Assembly (NCBI RefSeq): GCF_021602155.1
Contig: NZ_BQHY01000019.1
Coordinates: forward strand, 1 to 64,000
Length of the DNA stretch: 64,000 bases
Direction of reading: 5' to 3'
From: Pseudomonas parakoreensis
Lineage (GTDB): Bacteria; Pseudomonadota; Gammaproteobacteria; Pseudomonadales; Pseudomonadaceae
Positions 8,992-16,037 of this stretch are shown here, in pieces (within the stretch, counting starts at the first letter, position 1; every line of letters begins with the position of its first letter). The position numbers and the translations under genes were made by a program. The notes below the pieces were generated by a model, which had not been told where the DNA came from, made no database searches, and was given only the letters and a program-made list of their open reading frames with translations.

Positions 8992-9789
8992 GTGGCCGAC
9001 CCTTTGCTTATCGAGTCCCGCCGCCGCGCCTATTTGAACGCCATGCAGGTGGTCAACTGGCTGCCGCGCACCGAATTGCCTTTCGCCGCCCCGTCGCGGC
9101 CCGAGCTGCTGGACATGCCCGAGCCTGAGCCAGAGGTCGCGGTGATGCCGGTAGTGCAGGCCGAGGCTCCGGCGCAGCCTGCCGCCCGTCCGGTCGAACG
9201 GCCGAAGATCGAAGTGCCGCGCCCGTCGCTCGCCAGTACCCGCAACGGCGCCAAACCGGTGGAAGAGGTCGAGGAGGCGCCAGTTGTCGTCAGACCCGCG
9301 CCGGTGCCGCCCCCGCGTTTCGCCCTGCAATTGCTGCGCGCCGGGGCTTGCCTGCTGCTGGTGGAGTTACCCACCGGCGAAGCGTTCCAGAGCCGCGATC
9401 CGGCCTATCTGTTGCTCAAGGACATGCTGCGCGCCGCCGGACTGCCGGATGCGCCACAAATTGTCGGCGAGCCGGTGCGCTGGCCATGGCTGAACCGCGG
9501 AACCATGGATCAAGGTCCGGAAGCGGCGCGCGACTTTGTTCAGGGTTTCCTCTCGGTACAGATGGAAGCGGCACCTTGCGCCTGCCTGTGGTTGATTGGC
9601 CTGCCGGCGGTGCGCTTTGCCGGTGAAGCGGACGCTGAAGCGTTCAACAGTGAGTTGCAGATCGAAGGCCTGGGCCTGGCCTGGGCCATTCCCGGTCTGG
9701 AATTGTTAATGGAAGAGCCACAGCGCAAAGCCGCTGTGTGGCAAGCCATGCGTCGGCTGATGGCGCGCTGGAAACCATCGAATGAGTGA
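8992..9789 (+). CDS. holD: DNA polymerase III psi subunit-like protein (HolD)
   Basis: 265 residues from GTG 8992 (VADPLLIESR). TTG at 9004 is an alternative, and neither has a clear ribosome-binding site. The N terminus contains a conserved-looking segment with NWLPRTELPF, then a Pro/Glu/Ala/Val-rich linker (about 40-105) and a globular C-terminal domain. I recognise it by position: it overlaps rimI by 8 bases, as in the holD-rimI arrangement of E. coli. In P. aeruginosa the gene at this place (PA4679) was characterised as psi. Psi links the clamp loader to chi and single-strand-binding protein. Confidence 0.75.
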   Translation: MADPLLIESRRRAYLNAMQVVNWLPRTELPFAAPSRPELLDMPEPEPEVAVMPVVQAEAPAQPAARPVERPKIEVPRPSLASTRNGAKPVEEVEEAPVVVRPAPVPPPRFALQLLRAGACLLLVELPTGEAFQSRDPAYLLLKDMLRAAGLPDAPQIVGEPVRWPWLNRGTMDQGPEAARDFVQGFLSVQMEAAPCACLWLIGLPAVRFAGEADAEAFNSELQIEGLGLAWAIPGLELLMEEPQRKAAVWQAMRRLMARWKPSNE

Positions 9790-10234
9790 AGCTGTATCGT
9801 TCCGCCCGATGACCGAGGCGGACCTGGACGCGGTGTTGAAGATCGAATACGCGGCGTACAGCCATCCCTGGACGCGCGGGATTTTTCTCGACGGGCTGGG
9901 TAAGTATCAGATCTGGCTGATGTTCGAAGGCCAGCAGCAAGTCGGCCATGGCGTGGTGCAGATCATTCTGGATGAGGCGCACCTGCTCAACATCACGGTC
10001 AAACCGGAGAATCAGGGGCGAGGGCTGGGGCTGACGCTGCTGGAGCATCTGATGTCGATTGCCTACAAGGCTGACGCTCGGGAATGCTTTCTGGAAGTGC
10101 GTGACAGCAATACCGCAGCGTTCAAGCTGTATGAGCGCTATGGCTTCAACGAAATTGGCCGACGCCGGGATTATTATCCGGCGGTGGGCGGGCGTGAAGA
10201 CGCCGTGGTCATGGCCTGCACCCTGGTTGACTGA
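9782..10234 (+). CDS. rimI: Ribosomal protein S18 alanine N-acetyltransferase RimI
   Basis: 150-residue GNAT acetyltransferase, the usual length. The acetyl-CoA loop (ENQGRGLG) is at about residues 80-87 and the C terminus has the family pattern (YERYGFNEIGRRRDYY). RimI acetylates the N-terminal alanine of S18. The ATG overlaps the end of holD, so the two are coupled. Confidence 0.92.
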   Translation: MSEAVSFRPMTEADLDAVLKIEYAAYSHPWTRGIFLDGLGKYQIWLMFEGQQQVGHGVVQIILDEAHLLNITVKPENQGRGLGLTLLEHLMSIAYKADARECFLEVRDSNTAAFKLYERYGFNEIGRRRDYYPAVGGREDAVVMACTLVD

Positions 10235-10237
10235 ATA

Positions 10238-10325
10238 CCTGTAGGCGCTGCCGCAGGCTGCGATCTTTTGATTTTGTTTTTAGAAGCAAGATCAAAAGAT
10301 CGCAGCCTGCGGCAGCTCCTACAGG
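10238..10325. repeat. REP-like inverted repeat, CCTGTAGG...GATCTTTTGAT family
   Basis: Nearly perfect arms of about 35 bases (10238-10272 and 10291-10325), with one mismatch. The core is GCTGCCGCAGGCTGCGATC. It fills the space between the convergent rimI and the acidic-protein gene and may act as a bidirectional transcription stop. Confidence 0.88.
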
Positions 10326-10345
10326 GGATTGCATGATGGCGGTGA

Positions 10346-10750
10346 CTAGCGGTTGCCATCCAGCGGATCGCGCTGCGCCAGCTCCGCCTCATCCAGACCA
10401 TTGCCGCCGCCGATGTCATCTTCGTCGACAATGCTCAGATCCCAATCCGCCTGATTGCCTTCGCCAGCTTCCTCGGCATCCCGGGCGCCATCTTCATGAA
10501 TCAGCGTTTCCGGGCTCAGGTCATCATCGGTGGGTTCATGGTCAGCGGTCGATGCGCCGGTGAACCCGGCCTCACGCACTCGCTCATTGGGCATCAACTG
10601 CTCGCGTTCACGTTCCGGAATCTCGTCACCGATTTTCGCGCTGGGTTCGTCTTCATCGAAATCCAGTTCATGCACCGAGCCCATGCGGTCCTCGTTATCA
10701 TCGATCGGTTCCGGTTGCACCGCATCGTACGGTCGTCGTGAATCAGTCAT
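10346..10750 (-). CDS. Hypothetical highly acidic protein
   Basis: 134 residues with no hydrophobic segment and a very large share of Asp and Glu, probably disordered. Similar proteins in Pseudomonas are sometimes labelled serine kinase/phosphatase, but no kinase or phosphatase motif is visible, so that name is unsupported. The gene is a single unit on the minus strand, divergent from carbonic anhydrase and close to rimI. Its conservation at this place in pseudomonads is my recollection. Confidence 0.75.
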   Translation of the reverse strand: MTDSRRPYDAVQPEPIDDNEDRMGSVHELDFDEDEPSAKIGDEIPEREREQLMPNERVREAGFTGASTADHEPTDDDLSPETLIHEDGARDAEEAGEGNQADWDLSIVDEDDIGGGNGLDEAELAQRDPLDGNR

Positions 10751-10889
10751 GGCAAATCCTCATACTGTGGGCCTTACTAGGTGGACTCACCGCACACCCA
10801 GGAATTCCAACGAAAACACTTGCGACCCTTGCGTGACCCCGACGGGTGGTCGTCTGTCATACCTGCGCATCTTTCTTGAGGCCTTAACC

Positions 10890-11534
10890 ATGCACGACTT
10901 ACAAGACCTGATTGATAACAACGAGCGCTGGGCTGACGCGATCACCAAGGAAGATCCGGAGTTCTTCGCCAAACTGGCGCGCCAGCAGACCCCGGAATAT
11001 CTGTGGATCGGCTGCTCCGACGCGCGAGTGCCGGCCAACGAGATCGTCGGCATGCTGCCGGGCGATCTGTTCGTACACCGCAATGTTGCCAACGTCGTGC
11101 TGCACACCGACCTCAACTGCCTGTCGGTGATCCAGTACGCGGTCGACGTGCTCAAGGTCAAACACATTCTCGTGACCGGCCACTATGGCTGTGGCGGCGT
11201 GCGTGCCTCGATGCAGGATCGCCAGTTCGGCCTGATTGATGGCTGGCTGCGCTCGATCCGTGACCTGTACTACGAAAAACGTGAAGAACTGGCCAAGCTG
11301 CCGACCGAGGAAGAACAGGTCGACCGCCTCTGCGAGCTGAACGTTATCCAGCAAGTGGCCAACGTCGCCCATACCAGCATCATCCAGAACGCCTGGCATC
11401 GCGGCCAGAGCCTGTCGATTCACGGTTGCATCTACGGCATCAAGGACGGTCGCTGGAAAAGCCTGAACACCACCATCAGCGGCTTCGAGCAACTGCCGCC
11501 GCAGTACCGTCTGCGTCCGGTCGGAGCGTTGTAA
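10890..11534 (+). CDS. can: Beta-class carbonic anhydrase
   Basis: 214-residue zinc enzyme interconverting CO2 and bicarbonate. The family residues sit at the same numbers as in E. coli Can: C42 with D44 and R46 (CSDAR), H98 and C101 (GHYGCGG). The ATG at 10890 gives the expected N terminus (MHDLQDLIDN); the open frame extends further upstream but that part is not Can-like. The gene appears monocistronic; a SET-domain gene converges on its end. Confidence 0.95.
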   Translation: MHDLQDLIDNNERWADAITKEDPEFFAKLARQQTPEYLWIGCSDARVPANEIVGMLPGDLFVHRNVANVVLHTDLNCLSVIQYAVDVLKVKHILVTGHYGCGGVRASMQDRQFGLIDGWLRSIRDLYYEKREELAKLPTEEEQVDRLCELNVIQQVANVAHTSIIQNAWHRGQSLSIHGCIYGIKDGRWKSLNTTISGFEQLPPQYRLRPVGAL

Positions 11535-11535
11535 C

Positions 11536-12051
11536 TCAGTCTGGATGTCGCCAGCGCTGCAAAAAGTGCTGACCCTCGATCGTGGGTGGTTCATCGTAAC
11601 CGGTGATCCACCCACGGCAGCGCGGCGAGCCGCAAGTACAGGCGAACTGTTGCAGCAAACGGTCTTCGGTGGCCGCGAAGTCGATGGTCAGGTGGTCTCC
11701 CGGCTGAATATCGCGCAGCGCCCATAACCACAATTCGCTCATGTCGAGGAACGCATTCGGGTCGCAGGCATGTTCGAGCAATCCGCAAAAACGCGGATCG
11801 TAGAGATGGATGCCGACCAGTAGCTGGCGAGTCTGGCGGCAGCGATAGGGCAGCAATTGCCCGGACACCCGACACATCCGGGTGATCCGCAGGAACGCCC
11901 GGCGCGCTACCACCGACGCGCGGCCATCGTCTTGCTGAACGATTTCGAAATCCTCGCTGGATGGGAAACCCAGGCGCACGGGCAATCCGGCAAACGGATA
12001 GATACCGGGTGCGTCGCGGGGGATGTGATGCTGATGAGCCTGATTGTTCAT
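11536..12051 (-). CDS. SET-domain protein (putative protein-lysine methyltransferase)
   Basis: 171 residues from ATG 12051, preceded by AGGGA. The C-terminal half has HACDPNA (about 107-113), equivalent to the NHSCDPN motif of SET methyltransferases. The acidic-aromatic stretch leading to LTIDF follows, then a post-SET cysteine motif (CTCGSPRC) near residues 148-155. The N-terminal GxG loop is weakly preserved. SET enzymes transfer methyl groups from S-adenosylmethionine to protein lysines; the substrate here is unknown. The gene ends one base after can, facing it. Confidence 0.72.
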   Translation of the reverse strand: MNNQAHQHHIPRDAPGIYPFAGLPVRLGFPSSEDFEIVQQDDGRASVVARRAFLRITRMCRVSGQLLPYRCRQTRQLLVGIHLYDPRFCGLLEHACDPNAFLDMSELWLWALRDIQPGDHLTIDFAATEDRLLQQFACTCGSPRCRGWITGYDEPPTIEGQHFLQRWRHPD

Positions 12052-12154
12052 AACGATCCCTGTCGGCAAAAGTTGCGACTTCCCTGGTCTGACGTCCTGT
12101 CAGCGCTGCAACATGTTTGGATCCAATCCTCTCGCGTATACGTCAAAGCGTCTA

Positions 12155-12170
12155 CTGTCAGATCTGACAG
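12155..12170. promoter_or_regulatory. 16-bp perfect palindrome upstream of the SET-domain gene
   Basis: CTGTCAGATCTGACAG is an exact palindrome about 105 bases before the SET-domain start and outside any gene. It is the right size for a dimeric repressor site, but no regulator is assigned. Confidence 0.35.
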
Positions 12171-12183
12171 GCGTGATCGACTG

Positions 12184-12215
12184 CTTCCCGTGTCAGCATC
12201 GACTGACACGGGAAG
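12184..12215. terminator. Strong hairpin after the secreted-protein gene
   Basis: A 13-bp perfect stem (CTTCCCGTGTCAG) with a six-base loop lies 13 bases past the stop codon of the minus-strand gene. No good T run follows on the minus strand, so it may protect the 3' end or terminate weakly. Confidence 0.6.
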
Positions 12216-12227
12216 GCTTTCAGCCCA

Positions 12228-13409
12228 TCAGAGGTGTGGCGCGGGAACGGCGGTGGCCGGCATTTCGCCCTGAAGCTGTTGCAGTTGTGCCTTGATCGGC
12301 GTGGTCGAGCACTTGGCAGCAGCTTCGGCCGGGGTCAGATTGCGGATCGAGGTGTAGAACAACTCGCAGGTCTTGCCCTTTTGCGTCACTTGCCAGGTTT
12401 GCGTACAGCTGTTGAGCAGGGTTTTCGCATCGGTGCCGGGCTTGCTGCCCATCCCGGCCTGCCAGCAGGCCGCGCTCAAGTCCTGCCCCATGACCTTCAA
12501 GCCGGCGGCATCGGCTTTCGCTTCATCACCGTCGTAGCTGGCCGGATCGGCGGCGTACCAGATGTAGCTCGGATGGTTCGAACCCAGCACCGGCACGTTC
12601 ACCCCCGCACTCGGGCTGATGGTCGCCAGACCCAGTACGGCGACGGTCGGGCCATATTGCTGCTTGATCCAGTTACGCACCGGTGCGCCGAACGCGACCA
12701 TCGGCAGGGTGGTGCCGGCGCTGGTCTGGCTGAACTGCTTGACCAGCGTGGTCTGATAATCCTTGAAGTAGTCGTAGACACCTTCCAGGTCACTGCCGGC
12801 ATTGGACGGCGCCGCGATGGGGGCGATGTCGATGATGGTCTGATAGGCCGGCGTCTGGTCGGCCGGAATGCCGTTGGCGGTCAACAGCGTGGCCCAGCGA
12901 TCCGTGGTGTTCGAGCGCAGATAATCCTGGGCCTGGGTCAGCGAGTAATCCGGCGGGAAGTGCAGCAGCTCGACGCTTTTGCGGTTTTCCAGGGCCATGC
13001 CCAACGGCAGGAACAGGTACCAGCTGTACGCCCATTTGCCATCGGCATTGAGCTTGCTGGCGCCGGTATAGGCCAGATCACCGGCGTCGAGCAGCGCCGA
13101 CAGCGGCTTGTCGTAGCCTTTCGGTACGCCACTGATCTCAACGTAAATCTGCCCGTTATCGTTCTTCACCAGCACTTTGGCATTGGCGTAACCATCGCGC
13201 TGCACGCTCTGGCTCAAATAGTGGGCGACCGTCTGCTCCAGCGACCAGTTGCGATAGCAGATCACGCTGCAGTTGTTGGGGTAGGCAAAAAGGCGAGTGA
13301 CGCGCTCGGTGCTGCCCAGCTTCAGATCGACATCGGCGTGGGCCGCCGCGCTCAATGTGAGCGCGGCGAGTGTCAGCGCGGCGGGGGTAAATCCTGCGAG
13401 TTTGAACAT
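12228..13409 (-). CDS. Secreted protein of unknown function
   Basis: 393 residues from ATG 13409, with AAGGA eight bases upstream. A clear signal peptide ends at about residue 25 (AAAHA before DVDLK). The mature part has several cysteines (pairs around NNCSVICY and in the C-terminal third), as in disulfide-bonded periplasmic proteins. I recognise no family. It lies 117 bases downstream of a Tat-exported phosphoesterase on the same strand and may be its operon partner. Confidence 0.8.
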   Translation of the reverse strand: MFKLAGFTPAALTLAALTLSAAAHADVDLKLGSTERVTRLFAYPNNCSVICYRNWSLEQTVAHYLSQSVQRDGYANAKVLVKNDNGQIYVEISGVPKGYDKPLSALLDAGDLAYTGASKLNADGKWAYSWYLFLPLGMALENRKSVELLHFPPDYSLTQAQDYLRSNTTDRWATLLTANGIPADQTPAYQTIIDIAPIAAPSNAGSDLEGVYDYFKDYQTTLVKQFSQTSAGTTLPMVAFGAPVRNWIKQQYGPTVAVLGLATISPSAGVNVPVLGSNHPSYIWYAADPASYDGDEAKADAAGLKVMGQDLSAACWQAGMGSKPGTDAKTLLNSCTQTWQVTQKGKTCELFYTSIRNLTPAEAAAKCSTTPIKAQLQQLQGEMPATAVPAPHL

Positions 13410-13526
13410 GCTCAGATCCTTTTCAGCGTGGGTTCCCCGGAGTTTGGGGCGCTTCATATTGGATCAGCCGTGTTGCACAGTGAAGCTGTCATTCGCGGAT
13501 TTTTTCGTCAGCTCGCCGCGCTCGGC

Positions 13527-15221
13527 TCACGCCTGAAAATGCAGGGCGTTGCTCAGATCGCCCATGGGTTTCTGGCCACGGGCAATCATTGCTTCATCGC
13601 GCTGCTTGAGGCCGTCGAGGGTTTCCAGTTGGAACACCCGGGTGATCAGGCGCAGGATCGACGCCGTGTCGTAGACCGTGTGATCCACCGTGCCTTTGCG
13701 GGCGAACGGCGACACCACCAGCGCCGGCACCCGCGATCCCGGCCCCCAGCGATCGCCCTTGGGCGGTGCCACGTGGTCCCACCAGCCGCCGTTTTCATCG
13801 ACGGTGACGATCACCACCATGTTTTTCCATTGCGGGCTTTCGCGCAGCACTTTGATGGCGCGGACGATGTGCCGGTCACCGGAGGCCACGTCGGCATATC
13901 CGGCGTGCATATTCAGGTTGCCTTGTGGTTTGTAGAACGTGACCGCTGGCAACTTGCCGGCCTCGGCGTCGGCGAAGAATTTGTTGGTGCTCGATTCATC
14001 CCCCAGCCCGGCATCGCGCAGGCGTTTGCTGCGCTCCTGCGGGTTTTCCGGGCCTTGTTGTTGGAAATAGTTGAACGGCTGGTGGTGATATTGAAAGTTG
14101 GGGATCTTCGGAATCCCGCCGGAATCCTTGTATTGATCCAGCGTCGCCTGCCACGCGCCGGCGTACCAGGCCCAATCGACATTCTTCTTCGACAGCTTGT
14201 CGCCGATGTGCTCGTGGGTCTGCGGCACCAGCACGTTGGGCAGATCCGGTTTGGAGTACGCCGGACGCTCCGGGTCGCGAATCCATGTCGGCCAGTACGG
14301 CGGGGCAAGGGTGTTGACACCGTAACCGTCCGGCGTCAGCGCACTCGGGCCGAACTGCGGCGGGCCGCTCATGGCGCTGGCTGGCGATGCCTCCAACGGC
14401 TTGAGGCGCGGATCGGTCGGGTCAGCGCTTTGCAGCGCGGCGATCTGCGACTTGGCCACCGAATTGGCCGCGTCCGGATAGAACGGCGCGGTGGCGCTGA
14501 TCAGGTATTGGTGGTTGAGGAACGAGCCACCGAATGCGCCCTGGAAGAAGTTATCGCACAGCACGAATTCCTGAGCCACGTCCCACAGACGCAGGGAATA
14601 ACGGCTCTGAGCATAATGGCCCATGGTCAGCCCGCCGGAATCAGCCCAGGCAACAAAGCCATCGTTCTTGCCCCCGTTGATCTGCATCTGGTTCTGATAG
14701 AACACGTGCCACAAATCGCGGGTGACCAGACCGAATGGCAGGTCTTCACCGTTCGGGCCTTTGAGGGCGAACGGTGCGTTGGGCAGGTTTTCCTGAAACT
14801 GCACGGCGGCGGGGTAGGTCACGCCATCGAGGGTTTGCGGGCCGATCTGCAACACGCCGCCCCAGACGGGCGGCAGTGTCTGCAAAAGACTGCCGTCGCG
14901 ATCACGTTGCTGGTAATCGGCAGGTTTGAGCGCAGACAGCGGCTTCTCGACACCGGGGAAATCACCGAACAGGTTGTTGAAGCTGCGGTTTTCGGCATAG
15001 ATCACCACCACGGTTTTCACTTGATCGCGCAGGGCCTTGTCCAGCTCGGCTGACGTCAGCGGGCGCTCGGCCGGTTTGCCCGGCGGGTTGCTGGCGTTAC
15101 CGCAACCGGCCAACGTCGCGCCCACACCGAGGACGGCAACTCCACCGAGGAAGCGGCGGCGACTGGTGTCGGTGAGGGTGTCGGATTCAGGTGCGTCAGT
15201 GCTGTCTGTTTCGTCTTTCAT
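13527..15221 (-). CDS. Tat-exported acid phosphatase / phospholipase C-type phosphoesterase
   Basis: 564 residues. A twin-arginine signal (SRRRFLGG, about 20-27) is followed by a hydrophobic stretch and a possible lipobox (LAGC, about 37-40), so it may be a Tat lipoprotein. The catalytic start of the AcpA/PlcH phosphoesterase family is present (ENRSFNNLFG, about 76-85), and so is the distal metal-binding segment (TVDENGGWWDHVAPP). Family members release phosphate or cleave phosphodiesters outside the cytoplasm. A possible PHO box upstream fits phosphate regulation. Confidence 0.85.
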   Translation of the reverse strand: MKDETDSTDAPESDTLTDTSRRRFLGGVAVLGVGATLAGCGNASNPPGKPAERPLTSAELDKALRDQVKTVVVIYAENRSFNNLFGDFPGVEKPLSALKPADYQQRDRDGSLLQTLPPVWGGVLQIGPQTLDGVTYPAAVQFQENLPNAPFALKGPNGEDLPFGLVTRDLWHVFYQNQMQINGGKNDGFVAWADSGGLTMGHYAQSRYSLRLWDVAQEFVLCDNFFQGAFGGSFLNHQYLISATAPFYPDAANSVAKSQIAALQSADPTDPRLKPLEASPASAMSGPPQFGPSALTPDGYGVNTLAPPYWPTWIRDPERPAYSKPDLPNVLVPQTHEHIGDKLSKKNVDWAWYAGAWQATLDQYKDSGGIPKIPNFQYHHQPFNYFQQQGPENPQERSKRLRDAGLGDESSTNKFFADAEAGKLPAVTFYKPQGNLNMHAGYADVASGDRHIVRAIKVLRESPQWKNMVVIVTVDENGGWWDHVAPPKGDRWGPGSRVPALVVSPFARKGTVDHTVYDTASILRLITRVFQLETLDGLKQRDEAMIARGQKPMGDLSNALHFQA

Positions 15222-15281
15222 CTGTCAGCCCGTTTTGCTTAATTGTTTCAGTTTGTTTCGGGCGGACGCTAGCAAGGGAAT

Positions 15282-15299
15282 GTGACGGTTGGGTTACAA
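15282..15299 (-). promoter_or_regulatory. Possible PHO box before the phosphoesterase gene
   Basis: Read on the minus strand, two 7-base half-sites TTGTAAC and CCGTCAC are separated by four bases. They match about 9 of 14 positions of the PhoB direct-repeat consensus (CTGTCAT-N4-CTGTCAT). The site lies 61-78 bases before the start codon. Confidence 0.35.
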
Positions 15300-15369
15300 A
15301 ATCGTGCGGTGTCTACGACCCCTTCGCACTGCTAGACTGCTGCAATAGCGAAACTGGCCTGAGTGAACC

Positions 15370-15660
15370 ATGAAGCCTTCCATTGCTCTTGATCTGCAAC
15401 GAGCTGCCGTTCGTGAGGTTGTCGGCAGATTCCGTGTGGCCAATCCGCGTGTGTTTGGCTCGACGCTGCTAGGTACCGATATGGAGGGCAGTGACCTTGA
15501 TCTGTTGGTCGATCCATTGCCCGGTACCACCTTGTTTGATCTCGGCGGGCTTCAGGTTGAGCTCGAAGATTTGCTGGGCGTTACCGTCGACCTGTTGACC
15601 CCAGGAGATCTTCCGCTGAAGTTTCGTCAGCAGGTACTTGAACAGGCCCGTCCCGTATGA
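15370..15660 (+). CDS. mntA: MntA-type nucleotidyltransferase antitoxin
   Basis: 96 residues with the minimal nucleotidyltransferase signature G30-S31-x10-D42-x-D44 (FGS...GSDLDLLVD). In characterised MntA-HepT pairs this enzyme inactivates the partner toxin by adding AMP to a tyrosine. The stop codon overlaps the next start (ATGA at 15657-15660), so both proteins are made together. The pair stands alone between the phosphoesterase and atoE. Confidence 0.85.
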   Translation: MKPSIALDLQRAAVREVVGRFRVANPRVFGSTLLGTDMEGSDLDLLVDPLPGTTLFDLGGLQVELEDLLGVTVDLLTPGDLPLKFRQQVLEQARPV

Positions 15661-15995
15661 TCGCGAACCGGCTTGGCGATTACCTTGAGCATATGCGTCA
15701 AGCTGCAAGCGATGCGCTGGTCTTCGTCGAAGGTCTGAGCAAGGAAGAGTTCGTCGACGACAAACGGACGCAACAAGCGGTCATCATGAGCCTGGTCATT
15801 ATTGGCGAAGCGGCAACCAAAATAATGGACCGGTTTCCGGAGTTCGCGGCTCAGAACACTCAAACTCCCTGGCGCAGCATGCGCGGGATGCGTAACCGGA
15901 TCGCTCATGGTTATTTCGACATCAATCTGGATGTCGTTTGGGAAACAGTTCAGGTTGCCCTGCCTGAGCTATTGAGAGTCTTGCCCTCCGAGTAA
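15657..15995 (+). CDS. hepT: HepT-type HEPN ribonuclease toxin
   Basis: 112 residues, all helical. The HEPN RNase motif R79-x4-H84 is followed by Y86, giving Rx4HxY (RNRIAHGY). In the studied systems the tyrosine is the AMPylation target of MntA and the Arg/His pair cleaves RNA. All key residues are intact, so the pair should be functional. A strong hairpin closes the operon directly after the stop. Confidence 0.87.
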   Translation: MIANRLGDYLEHMRQAASDALVFVEGLSKEEFVDDKRTQQAVIMSLVIIGEAATKIMDRFPEFAAQNTQTPWRSMRGMRNRIAHGYFDINLDVVWETVQVALPELLRVLPSE

Positions 15996-15999
15996 CATT

Positions 16000-16029
16000 G
16001 ATAGCACCTGCCCTGAGGCAGGTGCTATC
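16000..16029. terminator. Hairpin terminator between hepT and atoE
   Basis: A 13-bp perfect stem (GATAGCACCTGCC) with a CTGA loop lies between two convergent genes and can serve both. T runs are poor, so it may work partly as an RNA-stabilising structure. Confidence 0.75.
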
Positions 16030-16037
16030 TCGTCAAT

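Noticed and set aside
12234-15053. Open frame of 939 codons on the plus strand, opposite two minus-strand genes
   Set aside because: It runs antisense through both real genes and their gap, has an Arg/Gln/His-rich composition typical of a high-GC shadow frame, and shows no recognisable motif.
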